From: a virus
IMG/VR virus record: IMGVR_UViG_3300039050_000041
Span: 9,994 to 38,340 of that record
DNA: 28,347 nucleotides
Strand: one strand, 5' to 3'
The notes beneath the pieces are model-generated. The model ran no database searches and was not told where the DNA came from. It was given only the letters and a program-made list of their open reading frames with translations. Shown in pieces: positions 8,660 to 13,357 of this stretch. The position numbers and the translations under genes are program-made. How positions within the stretch are numbered: position 1 is the first letter of the stretch; every line of letters begins with the position of its first letter.

Positions 8660-8805
8660 TATTTTACCTCTTTATTTTTGTTAAAAATTCTATCCCAGTT
8701 ATCAGCAATTTGTTCATCACTAACTGTTTGACCTCGTGTTTTATTACGAGCCATACGATTACGTTTAGTTGCTGATTTTACTTTAAATGTTCCTGCGTGT
8801 GGCAT
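8659..8805 (-). CDS. Small basic protein, 48 aa
   Basis: 48 residues starting MPHAGTFKVKSATKRNRMAR, with Arg/Lys-rich first half and a more acidic second half SDEQIADNWDRIFNKNKEVK. The length of the leftward reading frame is short, but the ATG follows the previous stop closely (TAATATG) and the stop is shared with the next ATG (TAATG). Nucleic-acid binding would fit the charge; function unknown. Confidence 0.55.
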   Translation of the reverse strand: MPHAGTFKVKSATKRNRMARNKTRGQTVSDEQIADNWDRIFNKNKEVK

Positions 8806-8806
8806 A

Positions 8807-8896
8807 TTATTGATTATGACAACTTAATTGTTGTTGTTTAATAAGTTCTTTTAATTGTTTATTTGTTAAAATTATTTGTGTTGCCGGTGCTGCCAT
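8807..8896 (-). CDS. Possible micro-gene, 29 aa
   Basis: Encodes MAAPATQIILTNKQLKELIK followed by QQQLSCHNQ. Support comes only from its exact fit between neighbours: it starts one base after the stop of the 19-aa frame and ends just before the ATG of the 48-aa gene. The sequence NKQLKELIKQQQ echoes TDKELQLINSILKED of the preceding micro-frame, as if they were related short helical peptides. Confidence 0.35.
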   Translation of the reverse strand: MAAPATQIILTNKQLKELIKQQQLSCHNQ

Positions 8897-8956
8897 TTAA
8901 TCTTCTTTAAGTATACTATTTATAAGTTGTAATTCTTTATCTGTTAATTTTACCAT
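8897..8956 (-). CDS. Possible micro-gene, 19 aa
   Basis: Encodes MVKLTDKELQLINSILKED. ATG overlaps the last codons of the 96-aa gene and the stop touches the next frame. It is too short to judge by itself and may serve only to couple translation. Listed because the whole stretch 8522-8956 is filled by such end-to-end frames. Confidence 0.3.
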   Translation of the reverse strand: MVKLTDKELQLINSILKED

Positions 8957-9240
8957 TTTACTTTATCAGCCCAATATGCTGCTGACATTTTACCTTTTTT
9001 AATATTTTTAGCATGTCTAGCTTTAAAACTTTTACGTTTAGCTTTCATTTTAGCAGATTCTCCTTTCTTAGGTTTACCTGCAGTTTTAGCTCCTTTTTGT
9101 CCAAAACGAATTGTTTTTATTTTGTTACCTTCTTTAGCTACAACTATATGAGACTTTTTAGGGTGATTAGGAGTTCTTTTGGGTTTATTATAACCAGAAA
9201 CTCCAGCTCTGTCAAGTCTTGAATCTTTCTTTTTACTCAT
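8950..9240 (-). CDS. Conserved basic phage protein (DUF6321-like), 96 aa
   Basis: 96 residues with MSKKKDSRLDRAGVSGYNKP, then KSHIVVAKEGNKIKTIRFGQ, a Lys-rich helix KMKAKRKSFKARHAKNIKKG and the end MSAAYWADKVKW. This pattern is familiar as a widespread short protein of marine phages; I believe it is the family called DUF6321, but the accession is from memory. The basic charge suggests DNA or RNA contact, and the place next to terminase genes suggests a late role in packaging or the virion. Start ATG overlaps the stop of the 80-aa gene. Confidence 0.7.
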   Translation of the reverse strand: MSKKKDSRLDRAGVSGYNKPKRTPNHPKKSHIVVAKEGNKIKTIRFGQKGAKTAGKPKKGESAKMKAKRKSFKARHAKNIKKGKMSAAYWADKVKW

Positions 9241-9479
9241 CGTTTTTTACCTTTATGTAAACCATGTTTAGCATGTTGTTTACCTTTACGTGTAGCTGCT
9301 CTTTTTTTCTTATTAGCTGCTGCAAGTTTTTTTCTTCCTGCTGGAGTGCTTTTAAGTTTTTTTATAGTAGCTGCAGGAGCATATACTTCGCCTGTCTCCG
9401 AAGATTTTTTACCACTAGGAGTTCGCCACTTTTGTTTAGTCCAACGCTTTAAACTTTTTTGTGATTTTTTTAATCCCAT
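9237..9479 (-). CDS. Conserved Lys-rich protein (DUF5872-like), 80 aa
   Basis: 80 residues, about one third Lys or Arg. The segment KRWTKQKWRTPSGKKSSETG followed by YAPAATIKKLKSTPAGRKKL resembles a short family seen in phages and large eukaryotic viruses that I remember as DUF5872. The C-terminus (KKKRAATRKGKQHAKHGLHK) is histone-tail-like in composition. A DNA-binding or DNA-condensing role is plausible from charge alone. It lies in a run of four small genes just after the small terminase gene. Confidence 0.68.
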   Translation of the reverse strand: MGLKKSQKSLKRWTKQKWRTPSGKKSSETGEVYAPAATIKKLKSTPAGRKKLAAANKKKRAATRKGKQHAKHGLHKGKKR

Positions 9480-9481
9480 AG

Positions 9482-9673
9482 TTACTTGTAACCACCACCG
9501 GCAGCTTTATATTGTTTTGCTAACATTTGAGCTTTTCGTGCAGACCATTGACCTGCTCGACCACCTTTGTTACCGGCTTTGATTTTGTTGAATAATCTTT
9601 TACGCATAGTAGGTTTTGTATAGTTACCTGCTTTGTTTACTGTACTTTTTTTCTTTTTCTTTTTTGCTGCCAT
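9482..9673 (-). CDS. Conserved Lys-rich protein, 63 aa
   Basis: 63 residues: poly-Lys start MAAKKKKKKSTVNKAGNYTK, then PTMRKRLFNKIKAGNKGGRA and GQWSARKAQMLAKQYKAAGG. I recall the NKAGNYTKPTMRKRLF... WSARKAQMLAKQYK pattern as common in T4-like and T7-like marine phages, function unknown to me. It is 2 bases from the 80-aa gene and 1 base after the 67-aa gene, clearly one operon. Extreme basic charge suggests nucleic acid binding. Confidence 0.7.
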   Translation of the reverse strand: MAAKKKKKKSTVNKAGNYTKPTMRKRLFNKIKAGNKGGRAGQWSARKAQMLAKQYKAAGGGYK

Positions 9674-9674
9674 T

Positions 9675-9878
9675 TTAGTGTAATATTCTGTCAGTTATAG
9701 GTTCATCATCCGAATAGTGCATAAGTCCTTCTGTCACATAAATGTCAGTAAACTCCCCAATAAGTATTAAGCCATTTGCTTGAGCAGCTTCTTCGGCTTC
9801 TTTAAGGTTAGGTGCGACTATATTAGGTCCTGCATATTTTTTTCCTTGTTCTTCCATCTCAGTCAGATATATCTTCAT
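9675..9878 (-). CDS. Conserved small phage protein, 67 aa
   Basis: 67 residues, MKIYLTEMEEQGKKYAGPNI... The beta strand start, then a helix NLKEAEEAAQANGLILIGEF and a short acidic end DDEPITDRILH give a small alpha/beta look. It contrasts with the strongly basic neighbours. Its ATG lies within the end of the small terminase gene (20-base overlap). Similar short proteins occur near terminase genes of marine phages in my memory. Function unknown. Confidence 0.65.
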   Translation of the reverse strand: MKIYLTEMEEQGKKYAGPNIVAPNLKEAEEAAQANGLILIGEFTDIYVTEGLMHYSDDEPITDRILH

Positions 9879-10272
9879 AGTTTCCTTCTATTGTATTATG
9901 TTTTTCTGGTAGTATAAATAAACCACCTTGAACATTATGATTAACATTTAAGTGTTCTTTTTTAGAAACACCCACTCTATCAAGCAATGTTTGAGCTGCT
10001 TGAAGTTTTACATTTGCTTGAGGAATAGCTGCTTTACCATCCATAATTTCTACGAGCTTAAAAGCAGCTTTAGGAGCTTCCTTTGCGAGTATGCTTCCGG
10101 CTAAATCTACTATTTCTTCTTTTAAACTATTTATTACTTGGTAGTGATTTCCGGCATATCCTGCAAGTTCAGCTGCTAACTTTAAATCCCCTTTAGTTTC
10201 TATGAGGTTATTAAGAAAACTTTGTTGTTTTTCTGTTAAGTTTCTTTTATTGTTGTTAGTTATTAAAGACAT
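9859..10272 (-). CDS. Terminase small subunit
   Basis: 137 residues from MSLITNNNKRNLTEKQQSFL. The N-terminal part has a helix-turn-helix-like segment (GDLKLAAELAGYAGNHYQVI) and the middle is helical (ILAKEAPKAAFKLVEIMDGK... VKLQAAQTLLDRVGV), the classic arrangement of small terminases, which recognise the packaging site and recruit the large subunit. The longer frame reaching 10308 cannot be right because it would start inside the -35 box of the promoter. The ATG at 10272 lies only seven bases after the -10 box, so the mRNA is predicted to be leaderless or nearly so. It is the first gene of the late operon. Confidence 0.8.
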   Translation of the reverse strand: MSLITNNNKRNLTEKQQSFLNNLIETKGDLKLAAELAGYAGNHYQVINSLKEEIVDLAGSILAKEAPKAAFKLVEIMDGKAAIPQANVKLQAAQTLLDRVGVSKKEHLNVNHNVQGGLFILPEKHNTIEGNYEDISD

Positions 10273-10279
10273 GTGTATT

Positions 10280-10308
10280 ATTATAAGAATTATTTTTAGT
10301 ATTGTCAA
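10280..10308 (-). promoter_or_regulatory. Perfect sigma70 promoter of late operon
   Basis: Read leftward: TTGACA at 10308-10303, a 17-base spacer, and TATAAT at 10285-10280, both boxes matching the bacterial consensus exactly. Transcription should start near 10273, which is at or just before the ATG of the small terminase gene. A perfect match implies strong use by host RNA polymerase; an activator or repressor would be needed if the late genes are delayed. Confidence 0.9.
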
Positions 10309-10317
10309 ATATTTTTC

Positions 10318-10346
10318 TTGACAAAAACTAAATCTGTAGCTATAAT
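10318..10346 (+). promoter_or_regulatory. Perfect divergent sigma70 promoter
   Basis: TTGACA at 10318-10323, 17 bases, TATAAT at 10341-10346. The -35 box is 10 bases from that of the leftward promoter, so the two polymerases would compete. Start near 10353. No credible protein gene follows rightward before 11999; the downstream sequence is dense in hairpins, so the product is probably a non-coding RNA. Confidence 0.88.
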
Positions 10347-10352
10347 AGATTT

Positions 10353-10850
10353 ATCGACCCCCCCGGTAAATACCTACCAATACCTCGTAGTTCTTATATA
10401 AACCCGACCAACCCTATTTAACAATTCAAAATCCTGTAAAATGTATGAGAATGTGCATATATACATAGGGGGTGGGGGGTGGCTCTGGCGTACCCCTAGC
10501 GTCTACGTAAGACTTTGAAAGTCTTCAGAGTCCTAGCAAAACTTCACCAAGTATTTTTGTAAAAAATCCTGGTGGTACTGATTAACACTTCCAAGTCTTC
10601 TTAGACTTGTGTAGTAATTAAAACTCAAACTCTATAGAGTTAATCAGAATTTCCAAACCTATCAAATATTACAGCTTATCTGAGCCCTATTTATAGGGCC
10701 TAAGATAGCAACATATATCTTCGGTCGTTTTAAGGTCTCAGAAAGGCTAGAATTAGCTGATAGACCATACGAAACTACGCAAGTCTTCACGCAGTTTTAC
10801 ATGGTCTATAGAAAAGTTGGGATACCCAGAGATTTTGGGCTAGTTATCTT
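10353..10850 (+). ncRNA. Candidate large structured RNA
   Basis: No gene fits this stretch. Downstream of the perfect promoter I see successive inverted repeats: TAGGGG 10466-10471 with CCCCTA 10492-10497; AAGACTTT/AAAGTCTT 10509-10525; CACCA 10545-10549 with TGGTG 10570-10574; an 8-bp helix CTGATTAA 10578-10585 with TTAATCAG 10640-10647 enclosing CAAGTCT/AGACTTG (10592-10609) and AACTCT/AGAGTT (10628-10641); GCCCTAT/ATAGGGC 10684-10699; and a 9-bp helix ATAGACCAT/ATGGTCTAT closing 10760-10809. The 10578-10647 part reads as a multi-branch junction. The 3' end is undefined. Alternatives are an origin, a packaging site, or a long leader. Confidence 0.55.
10811..10830 (+). repeat. 20-base direct repeat, copy 1
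   Basis: GAAAAGTTGGGATACCCAGA, identical at 11741-11760. The core TGGG-ATA-CCCA is an inverted repeat. The two copies flank the leftward two-gene cassette. They could be a protein site, an origin element, or recombination targets. Confidence 0.85.
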
Positions 10851-10854
10851 TAGA

Positions 10855-10885
10855 TAAAAAAAAGGGCAATCCGAAGACTGCCCTT
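10855..10885 (-). terminator. Rho-independent terminator of leftward cassette
   Basis: Read leftward, AAGGGCAGTC and GATTGCCCTT make a 10-bp stem with one G-U pair around the loop TTCG, followed by a T tract. It lies just after the 95-aa gene. It has the same TTCG loop style as the capsid terminator. Confidence 0.85.
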
Positions 10886-10903
10886 AAAAAACTCTGTAGA
10901 GTT

Positions 10904-11191
10904 TTACATATACATTAAGTCGTCTAGGGCTTCGTCTGAGATAACCTTGTTATCTTCGTGCAAAGCTACAGACTCCAAGATTGCTAAAACTTCGTTTTCG
11001 TCTTGGTCGTCAAAAACTCCATTGGAATTTCCGTAAGAGTCGTAGACTTTAACGTGAAATTCTGCACGTAAAGGTTTTTCGGTAACAACTACTTCGTAGC
11101 CATTTCTCATACGACAACGATAACGGCAAACATTAATGTTTGTTTCAAAGTCCGCCACTTGAGTTACTTCGTAAGCTTCAAAGCTTTCCAT
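10904..11191 (-). CDS. Unrecognised 95-aa acidic protein of leftward cassette
   Basis: 95 residues, MESFEAYEVTQVADFETNIN... The first 60 residues alternate in a beta-strand pattern (CRYRCRMRNGYEVVVTEKPL, then AEFHVKVYDSYG) and the last 35 are acidic and helical (DQDENEVLAILESVALHEDN). Cys22 and Cys26 are close together but no full metal site is seen. Start ATG has AGGAG. It is the second gene of a two-gene unit read from the promoter at 11631 and ended by a TTCG terminator. Function unknown; a regulator expressed apart from both main operons is a fair guess only. Confidence 0.7.
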   Translation of the reverse strand: MESFEAYEVTQVADFETNINVCRYRCRMRNGYEVVVTEKPLRAEFHVKVYDSYGNSNGVFDDQDENEVLAILESVALHEDNKVISDEALDDLMYM

Positions 11192-11225
11192 ATTTACTCC
11201 TAAATTTAATTTATTAAATTTAAAT

Positions 11226-11251
11226 GGGCAGAGTCCGTAAGGACTCCACCC
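11226..11251 (-). promoter_or_regulatory. Stable intergenic hairpin between the cassette genes
   Basis: Read leftward, GGGTGGAGTCC and GGACTCTGCCC form an 11-bp stem (two G-U pairs) with loop TTAC; on the plus strand the loop is GTAA, a GNRA type. An A/T stretch rather than a T run follows, so it is a poor terminator. It may protect or process the mRNA between the two genes, or act in an antisense plus-strand RNA. Confidence 0.5.
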
Positions 11252-11257
11252 GACCAG

Positions 11258-11279
11258 TCAAGCTTTAGCTTGATTTTTT
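11258..11279 (+). terminator. Possible rightward terminator
   Basis: TCAAGC, loop TTTA, GCTTGA, then TTTTTT. Rightward transcripts from 10353 that run through the cassette on the antisense strand could end here. The stem is only 6 bp and it overlaps the end of the leftward 89-aa gene, so the call is weak. Confidence 0.4.
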
Positions 11280-11534
11280 GTAGGCTCTGATAGCCTTCGT
11301 GATTACCGCAGGAACAGATTTCATCTGTAAGTACGCAGTAATTTCACCTGATTTCAGACCAGCTTTGCTGTTCATTTTGTTCAACAAATAACCTCTGAAA
11401 GAGCCAAATTTCATGTCCTCTGGACATTTCTTCAAACTCACGAAGTGAGAACAGACAGCAATCACTTGCTTGTAAGAAGCTTTAGCTTGTGGATTAAATT
11501 CTGCTTTAGCAGTAGTTTCAGTTGTTTTGCTCAT
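11265..11534 (-). CDS. Unrecognised 89-aa basic protein of leftward cassette
   Basis: 89 residues, MSKTTETTAKAEFNPQAKAS... with many Lys and a helical pattern (YKQVIAVCSHFVSLKKC, FGSFRGYLLNKMNSKAGLKS, PAVITKAIRAYKKSS). Net positive charge and small size suit a DNA- or RNA-binding regulator, but no helix-turn-helix is obvious. Start ATG follows AGGAG, which abuts a 6-bp hairpin. It is first in the cassette, with its own strong promoter, pointing opposite to the early genes. Function unknown. Confidence 0.7.
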   Translation of the reverse strand: MSKTTETTAKAEFNPQAKASYKQVIAVCSHFVSLKKCPEDMKFGSFRGYLLNKMNSKAGLKSGEITAYLQMKSVPAVITKAIRAYKKSS

Positions 11535-11544
11535 ATTTTTCTCC

Positions 11545-11558
11545 TGACCTTTAGGTCA
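11545..11558 (-). promoter_or_regulatory. 14-base palindrome next to ribosome site
   Basis: TGACCTTTAGGTCA, 6-bp arms, placed directly before the AGGAG of the 89-aa gene and about 40 bases after the predicted transcription start. It could be an operator or an RNA hairpin that affects ribosome access, perhaps for self-regulation. Confidence 0.5.
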
Positions 11559-11601
11559 ATGACAGACTTAGCGGAATTGCCGAGTCCTAAAAAGCCTTTA
11601 C

Positions 11602-11631
11602 ATAGTAAAACGAACAGCAAAATCCTGTCAA
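11602..11631 (-). promoter_or_regulatory. sigma70-like promoter of leftward cassette
   Basis: Read leftward, TTGACA at 11631-11626, 18-base spacer, TACTAT at 11607-11602. The -35 box is perfect and the -10 box is fair. It lacks the upstream element of the rightward promoter family. About 60 bases of leader precede the 89-aa gene. Confidence 0.7.
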
Positions 11632-11720
11632 GTTCTTTTTCAATACGCATAATGCAAAAAAAAAGTAGCACTCCATTTCCAGACCAAAAATCGTCAAAAA
11701 TGCCAATTTCTGCCTTTATA

Positions 11721-11738
11721 AATTTAACTTGTTAAATT
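11721..11738. repeat. Perfect 18-base inverted repeat
   Basis: AATTTAACTTGTTAAATT, arms of 8 bases and a 2-base centre, two bases before the second 20-base repeat. It could be a repressor site in the control region. Confidence 0.6.
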
Positions 11739-11740
11739 CT

Positions 11741-11760
11741 GAAAAGTTGGGATACCCAGA
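11741..11760 (+). repeat. 20-base direct repeat, copy 2
   Basis: Identical to 10811-10830. Here it sits between the 18-base inverted repeat and the three tandem AGTTTTACRT units, suggesting a multi-protein binding region. Confidence 0.85.
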
Positions 11761-11767
11761 CTTTCAA

Positions 11768-11804
11768 AGTTTTACGTAAAGTTTTACGTATAGAGTTTTA
11801 CATG
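11768..11804 (+). repeat. Three tandem AGTTTTACRT(A/G) units
   Basis: Copies at 11768-11778, 11780-11790 (both AGTTTTACGTA) and 11794-11804 (AGTTTTACATG). Two further AGTTTTACAT copies are at 10793-10802 and 10900-10909. Short direct repeats at 12-14 base spacing next to A/T-rich DNA look iteron-like, so a replication origin or regulator array is possible. Confidence 0.6.
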
Positions 11805-11812
11805 TGTGTGCC

Positions 11813-11847
11813 TATATGTGTGTACGTGTGCGTGTACGTACGTGTGT
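11813..11847. other. 35-base alternating purine-pyrimidine tract
   Basis: Strict pyrimidine-purine alternation, mostly TG, CG and TA steps, including ACGTACGT. Such tracts favour left-handed or easily melted DNA under negative supercoiling. A leftward open frame here (11784-11966) is an artefact of the repeat. The rest of 11848-11930 is A/T-rich with no gene. Confidence 0.7.
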
Positions 11848-11938
11848 CTATGCGTTACTATTAGGGGGAAAACTTGATAGGAGTATGCTTTTTCACGTAT
11901 AAAATTTAATAAATAATTATATCGCACACGTTTTGTGC

Positions 11939-11967
11939 TTGACTTGTTGGTTGCCGACTGTTTCAAT
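11939..11967 (+). promoter_or_regulatory. Early promoter, family member 1
   Basis: TTGACT, 17 bases, TTCAAT. Upstream CACGTTTTGTGC joins directly to the -35 box, the element shared with promoters at 12216, 14011, 15409 and 21046. It drives the 63-aa gene at 11999. Confidence 0.65.
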
Positions 11968-11978
11968 GTTCGGACATT
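11965..11978. promoter_or_regulatory. Operator-like palindrome AATGTTCGGACATT
   Basis: AATGT-TCGG-ACATT spans the end of the -10 box and the predicted start. The same 14 bases occur at the same place in the promoter at 14011 (14037-14050), and a variant GTGTGCCGACATT at 12243-12255. This suggests a shared repressor or activator site. Confidence 0.55.
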
Positions 11979-11998
11979 TCAATCAATCGGAGATAAAT

Positions 11999-12190
11999 AT
12001 GAGAAGTAAATTCTTACACATTGACGGAGTTAAGCAGACGTTAGAAGAAGAAGGCTACAAGTTCTCAGAAGACTTTAGCCACAAAGAAGATGTCTATACA
12101 ATCTATAAAAAGCGAAACAAAAAGGTTATTGTTAAACCTTTTCGTCAAGCTTATTCAGATTTTAAATGGCAGATAATTAAATTCTTTTAA
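11999..12190 (+). CDS. Unrecognised 63-aa basic protein
   Basis: 63 residues, MRSKFLHIDGVKQTLEEEGY... ending FKWQIIKFF. Starts at ATG 11999 after CGGAGATAAAT; the longer frame from 11933 would start inside the promoter and is not used. A beta-alpha layout with many Lys and aromatic residues, no motif known to me. It stands alone between two related promoters, so its dose may be set separately. Confidence 0.6.
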   Translation: MRSKFLHIDGVKQTLEEEGYKFSEDFSHKEDVYTIYKKRNKKVIVKPFRQAYSDFKWQIIKFF

Positions 12191-12215
12191 TAAATATATT
12201 GTACACGTCTTACAC

Positions 12216-12244
12216 TTGACAGCTTTTTTGTCATTTTGTAGAGT
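12216..12244 (+). promoter_or_regulatory. Early promoter, family member 2
   Basis: TTGACA, 17 bases, TAGAGT, with upstream ACACGTCTTACAC. Predicted start about 12250. The next protein gene is over 400 bases away, and the sequence between is structured. Confidence 0.7.
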
Positions 12245-12249
12245 GTGCC

Positions 12250-12660
12250 GACATTTTGAGCAATCAAAATATATTTTTAAAGGTGTCGGAGAGTTATAAT
12301 CAAGTCCTTTAAAGATAAAAAAAACAGAGAGAAACTCGCTGAATATTGGAGAGAGTTAATAGATTATAACAAATCCTGAGCATGATAAGACTGCTTTATA
12401 AAAATTATCAATGTTTAGTAAATAATTATCCCTAACTATTATTTGCTAAAGGATAAGATTTATAAATGAGGATAGGGCAAGTTCGTTGTAATTGCAGGAC
12501 TTTATAAACGCTAGAAAATTACTAATCCTGAGCATGATGAAAAACAACTGCTCACACTTTAAGAGCTTACGCTACCTTCTCTTATTGTGGAAACATTAGG
12601 TAGTCGCTAAATACTTAGTGGCAGTTTTGTTAGGTTTTACTGAGGACTTAAAATCTAACA
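12250..12660 (+). ncRNA. Second candidate structured RNA or very long leader
   Basis: No protein gene fits. Near the predicted 5' end, ATTTTGA-GCAA-TCAAAAT (12253-12270) is a 7-bp hairpin with a GNRA loop, partly enclosed by CCGACA 12248-12253 and TGTCGG 12284-12289. Further on are a 13-bp stem 12414-12426 with 12438-12450 (one G-U), an 8-bp stem 12603-12610 with 12615-12622, and a 12-bp stem 12628-12639 with 12649-12660 (one G-U). A 15-base direct repeat AATCCTGAGCATGAT occurs at 12372-12386 and 12524-12538. No T run follows the last stem, so the RNA may continue into the genes at 12687 onward. Confidence 0.55.
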
Positions 12661-12686
12661 CCTTTAAATCTTAAATGGAGAAAAAT

Positions 12687-12890
12687 ATGATAGAAAAAAA
12701 TATAGTAGATAACTATTTAGCTCTTAAGGTTAGATTAGTATCTGACTCGGCAATTCGTTTAAATAGAATTGTCGAAGAAATTAAAAAGGAAGATGAGTTC
12801 CAAGATGAATATATTGACGAGTTCAATTGGGAACTTGATGAGCTTATTTATATAGCAAAAAATCTTAAAATAAACAGAGAGGTAAAATGA
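12687..12890 (+). CDS. Unrecognised 67-aa acidic helical protein
   Basis: 67 residues, MIEKNIVDNYLALKVRLVSD..., nearly all helical with Glu/Asp/Lys alternation and likely coiled-coil tendency. I chose ATG 12687 because GGAG lies six bases before it; an in-frame ATG at 12675 lies upstream of that site. Ends with an ATGA-type overlap to the next gene. Function unknown. Confidence 0.6.
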   Translation: MIEKNIVDNYLALKVRLVSDSAIRLNRIVEEIKKEDEFQDEYIDEFNWELDELIYIAKNLKINREVK

Positions 12891-13180
12891 AACAGAGGTA
12901 TCAAACTAAACAAAATCATAGTGATTATCATGTTGATTTAAAAACTACTTATAGCTTAGTAGCTATGTATTTAATCGACAAGGGAGTTGCTAGTACAAGG
13001 GCAGAAGTAATAGCAAAGACAGTTAATCAAGCGTTTAATAGTGTTGTTGCTTTGGATAGTAATAACAGTAGATTAGTGTTTGATTTAATGCCTGAGCTAT
13101 TTAGAATGGCAAAACTCTACATAGATGTTTATGGCGAGAAAGGTTTTTACTTTGAACAATTTTTAAATGGAGGAAAATAA
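12887..13180 (+). CDS. Unrecognised 97-aa protein
   Basis: 97 residues, MKQRYQTKQNHSDYHVDLKT... Mostly helical (YSLVAMYLIDKGVASTRAEV, then VFDLMPELFRMAKLYIDVYG). The GVASTRAEVIAKTVNQAF piece loosely resembles a helix-turn-helix, but I would not claim DNA binding. Ribosome site AGAGGTAAA. Its stop is immediately followed by the next ATG. Confidence 0.65.
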   Translation: MKQRYQTKQNHSDYHVDLKTTYSLVAMYLIDKGVASTRAEVIAKTVNQAFNSVVALDSNNSRLVFDLMPELFRMAKLYIDVYGEKGFYFEQFLNGGK

Positions 13181-13357
13181 ATGAGTGAAATATTTTGGTT
13201 AGACAACTTTGAAGGCGAGTGTCAAGGTGGTTTTTTTGTTAGAAATGTAGATATGAAAAATCATTTCAGCAGAGTACAACAATCAAATAAAAAGGTTGTT
13301 GGTATAAAAATTACCGAAGACTCTAACGAGATTGAATTAATTTTATCGGAGGTGTAA
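13181..13357 (+). CDS. Unrecognised 58-aa protein
   Basis: 58 residues, MSEIFWLDNFEGECQGGFFV... ending ITEDSNEIELILSEV. The start touches the previous stop with GGAGG before it, and the stop at 13355-13357 abuts the next ATG. A compact beta-rich sequence with aromatic residues. Function unknown. Confidence 0.6.
   Translation: MSEIFWLDNFEGECQGGFFVRNVDMKNHFSRVQQSNKKVVGIKITEDSNEIELILSEV

Noticed and set aside
10441-10518. 25-codon rightward frame in the candidate RNA
   Set aside because: No ribosome site, Gly/Trp run from the G-rich block, and the region is better explained by structure.
11784-11966. Leftward 60-codon frame with repeated Thr-His
   Set aside because: It is made by the alternating TG/CG tract, has no ribosome site and overlaps the promoter at 11939.
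11965-11978. LexA-type (SOS) site
   Set aside because: Alphaproteobacterial sites are GTTC-N7-GTTC; only one GTTC half is present here.
12414-12455. Pseudoknot between the loop TATCC and GGATA after the 13-bp stem
   Set aside because: With no linker on either side of a 13-bp stem the two strands cannot reach each other. At most it is an alternative fold.
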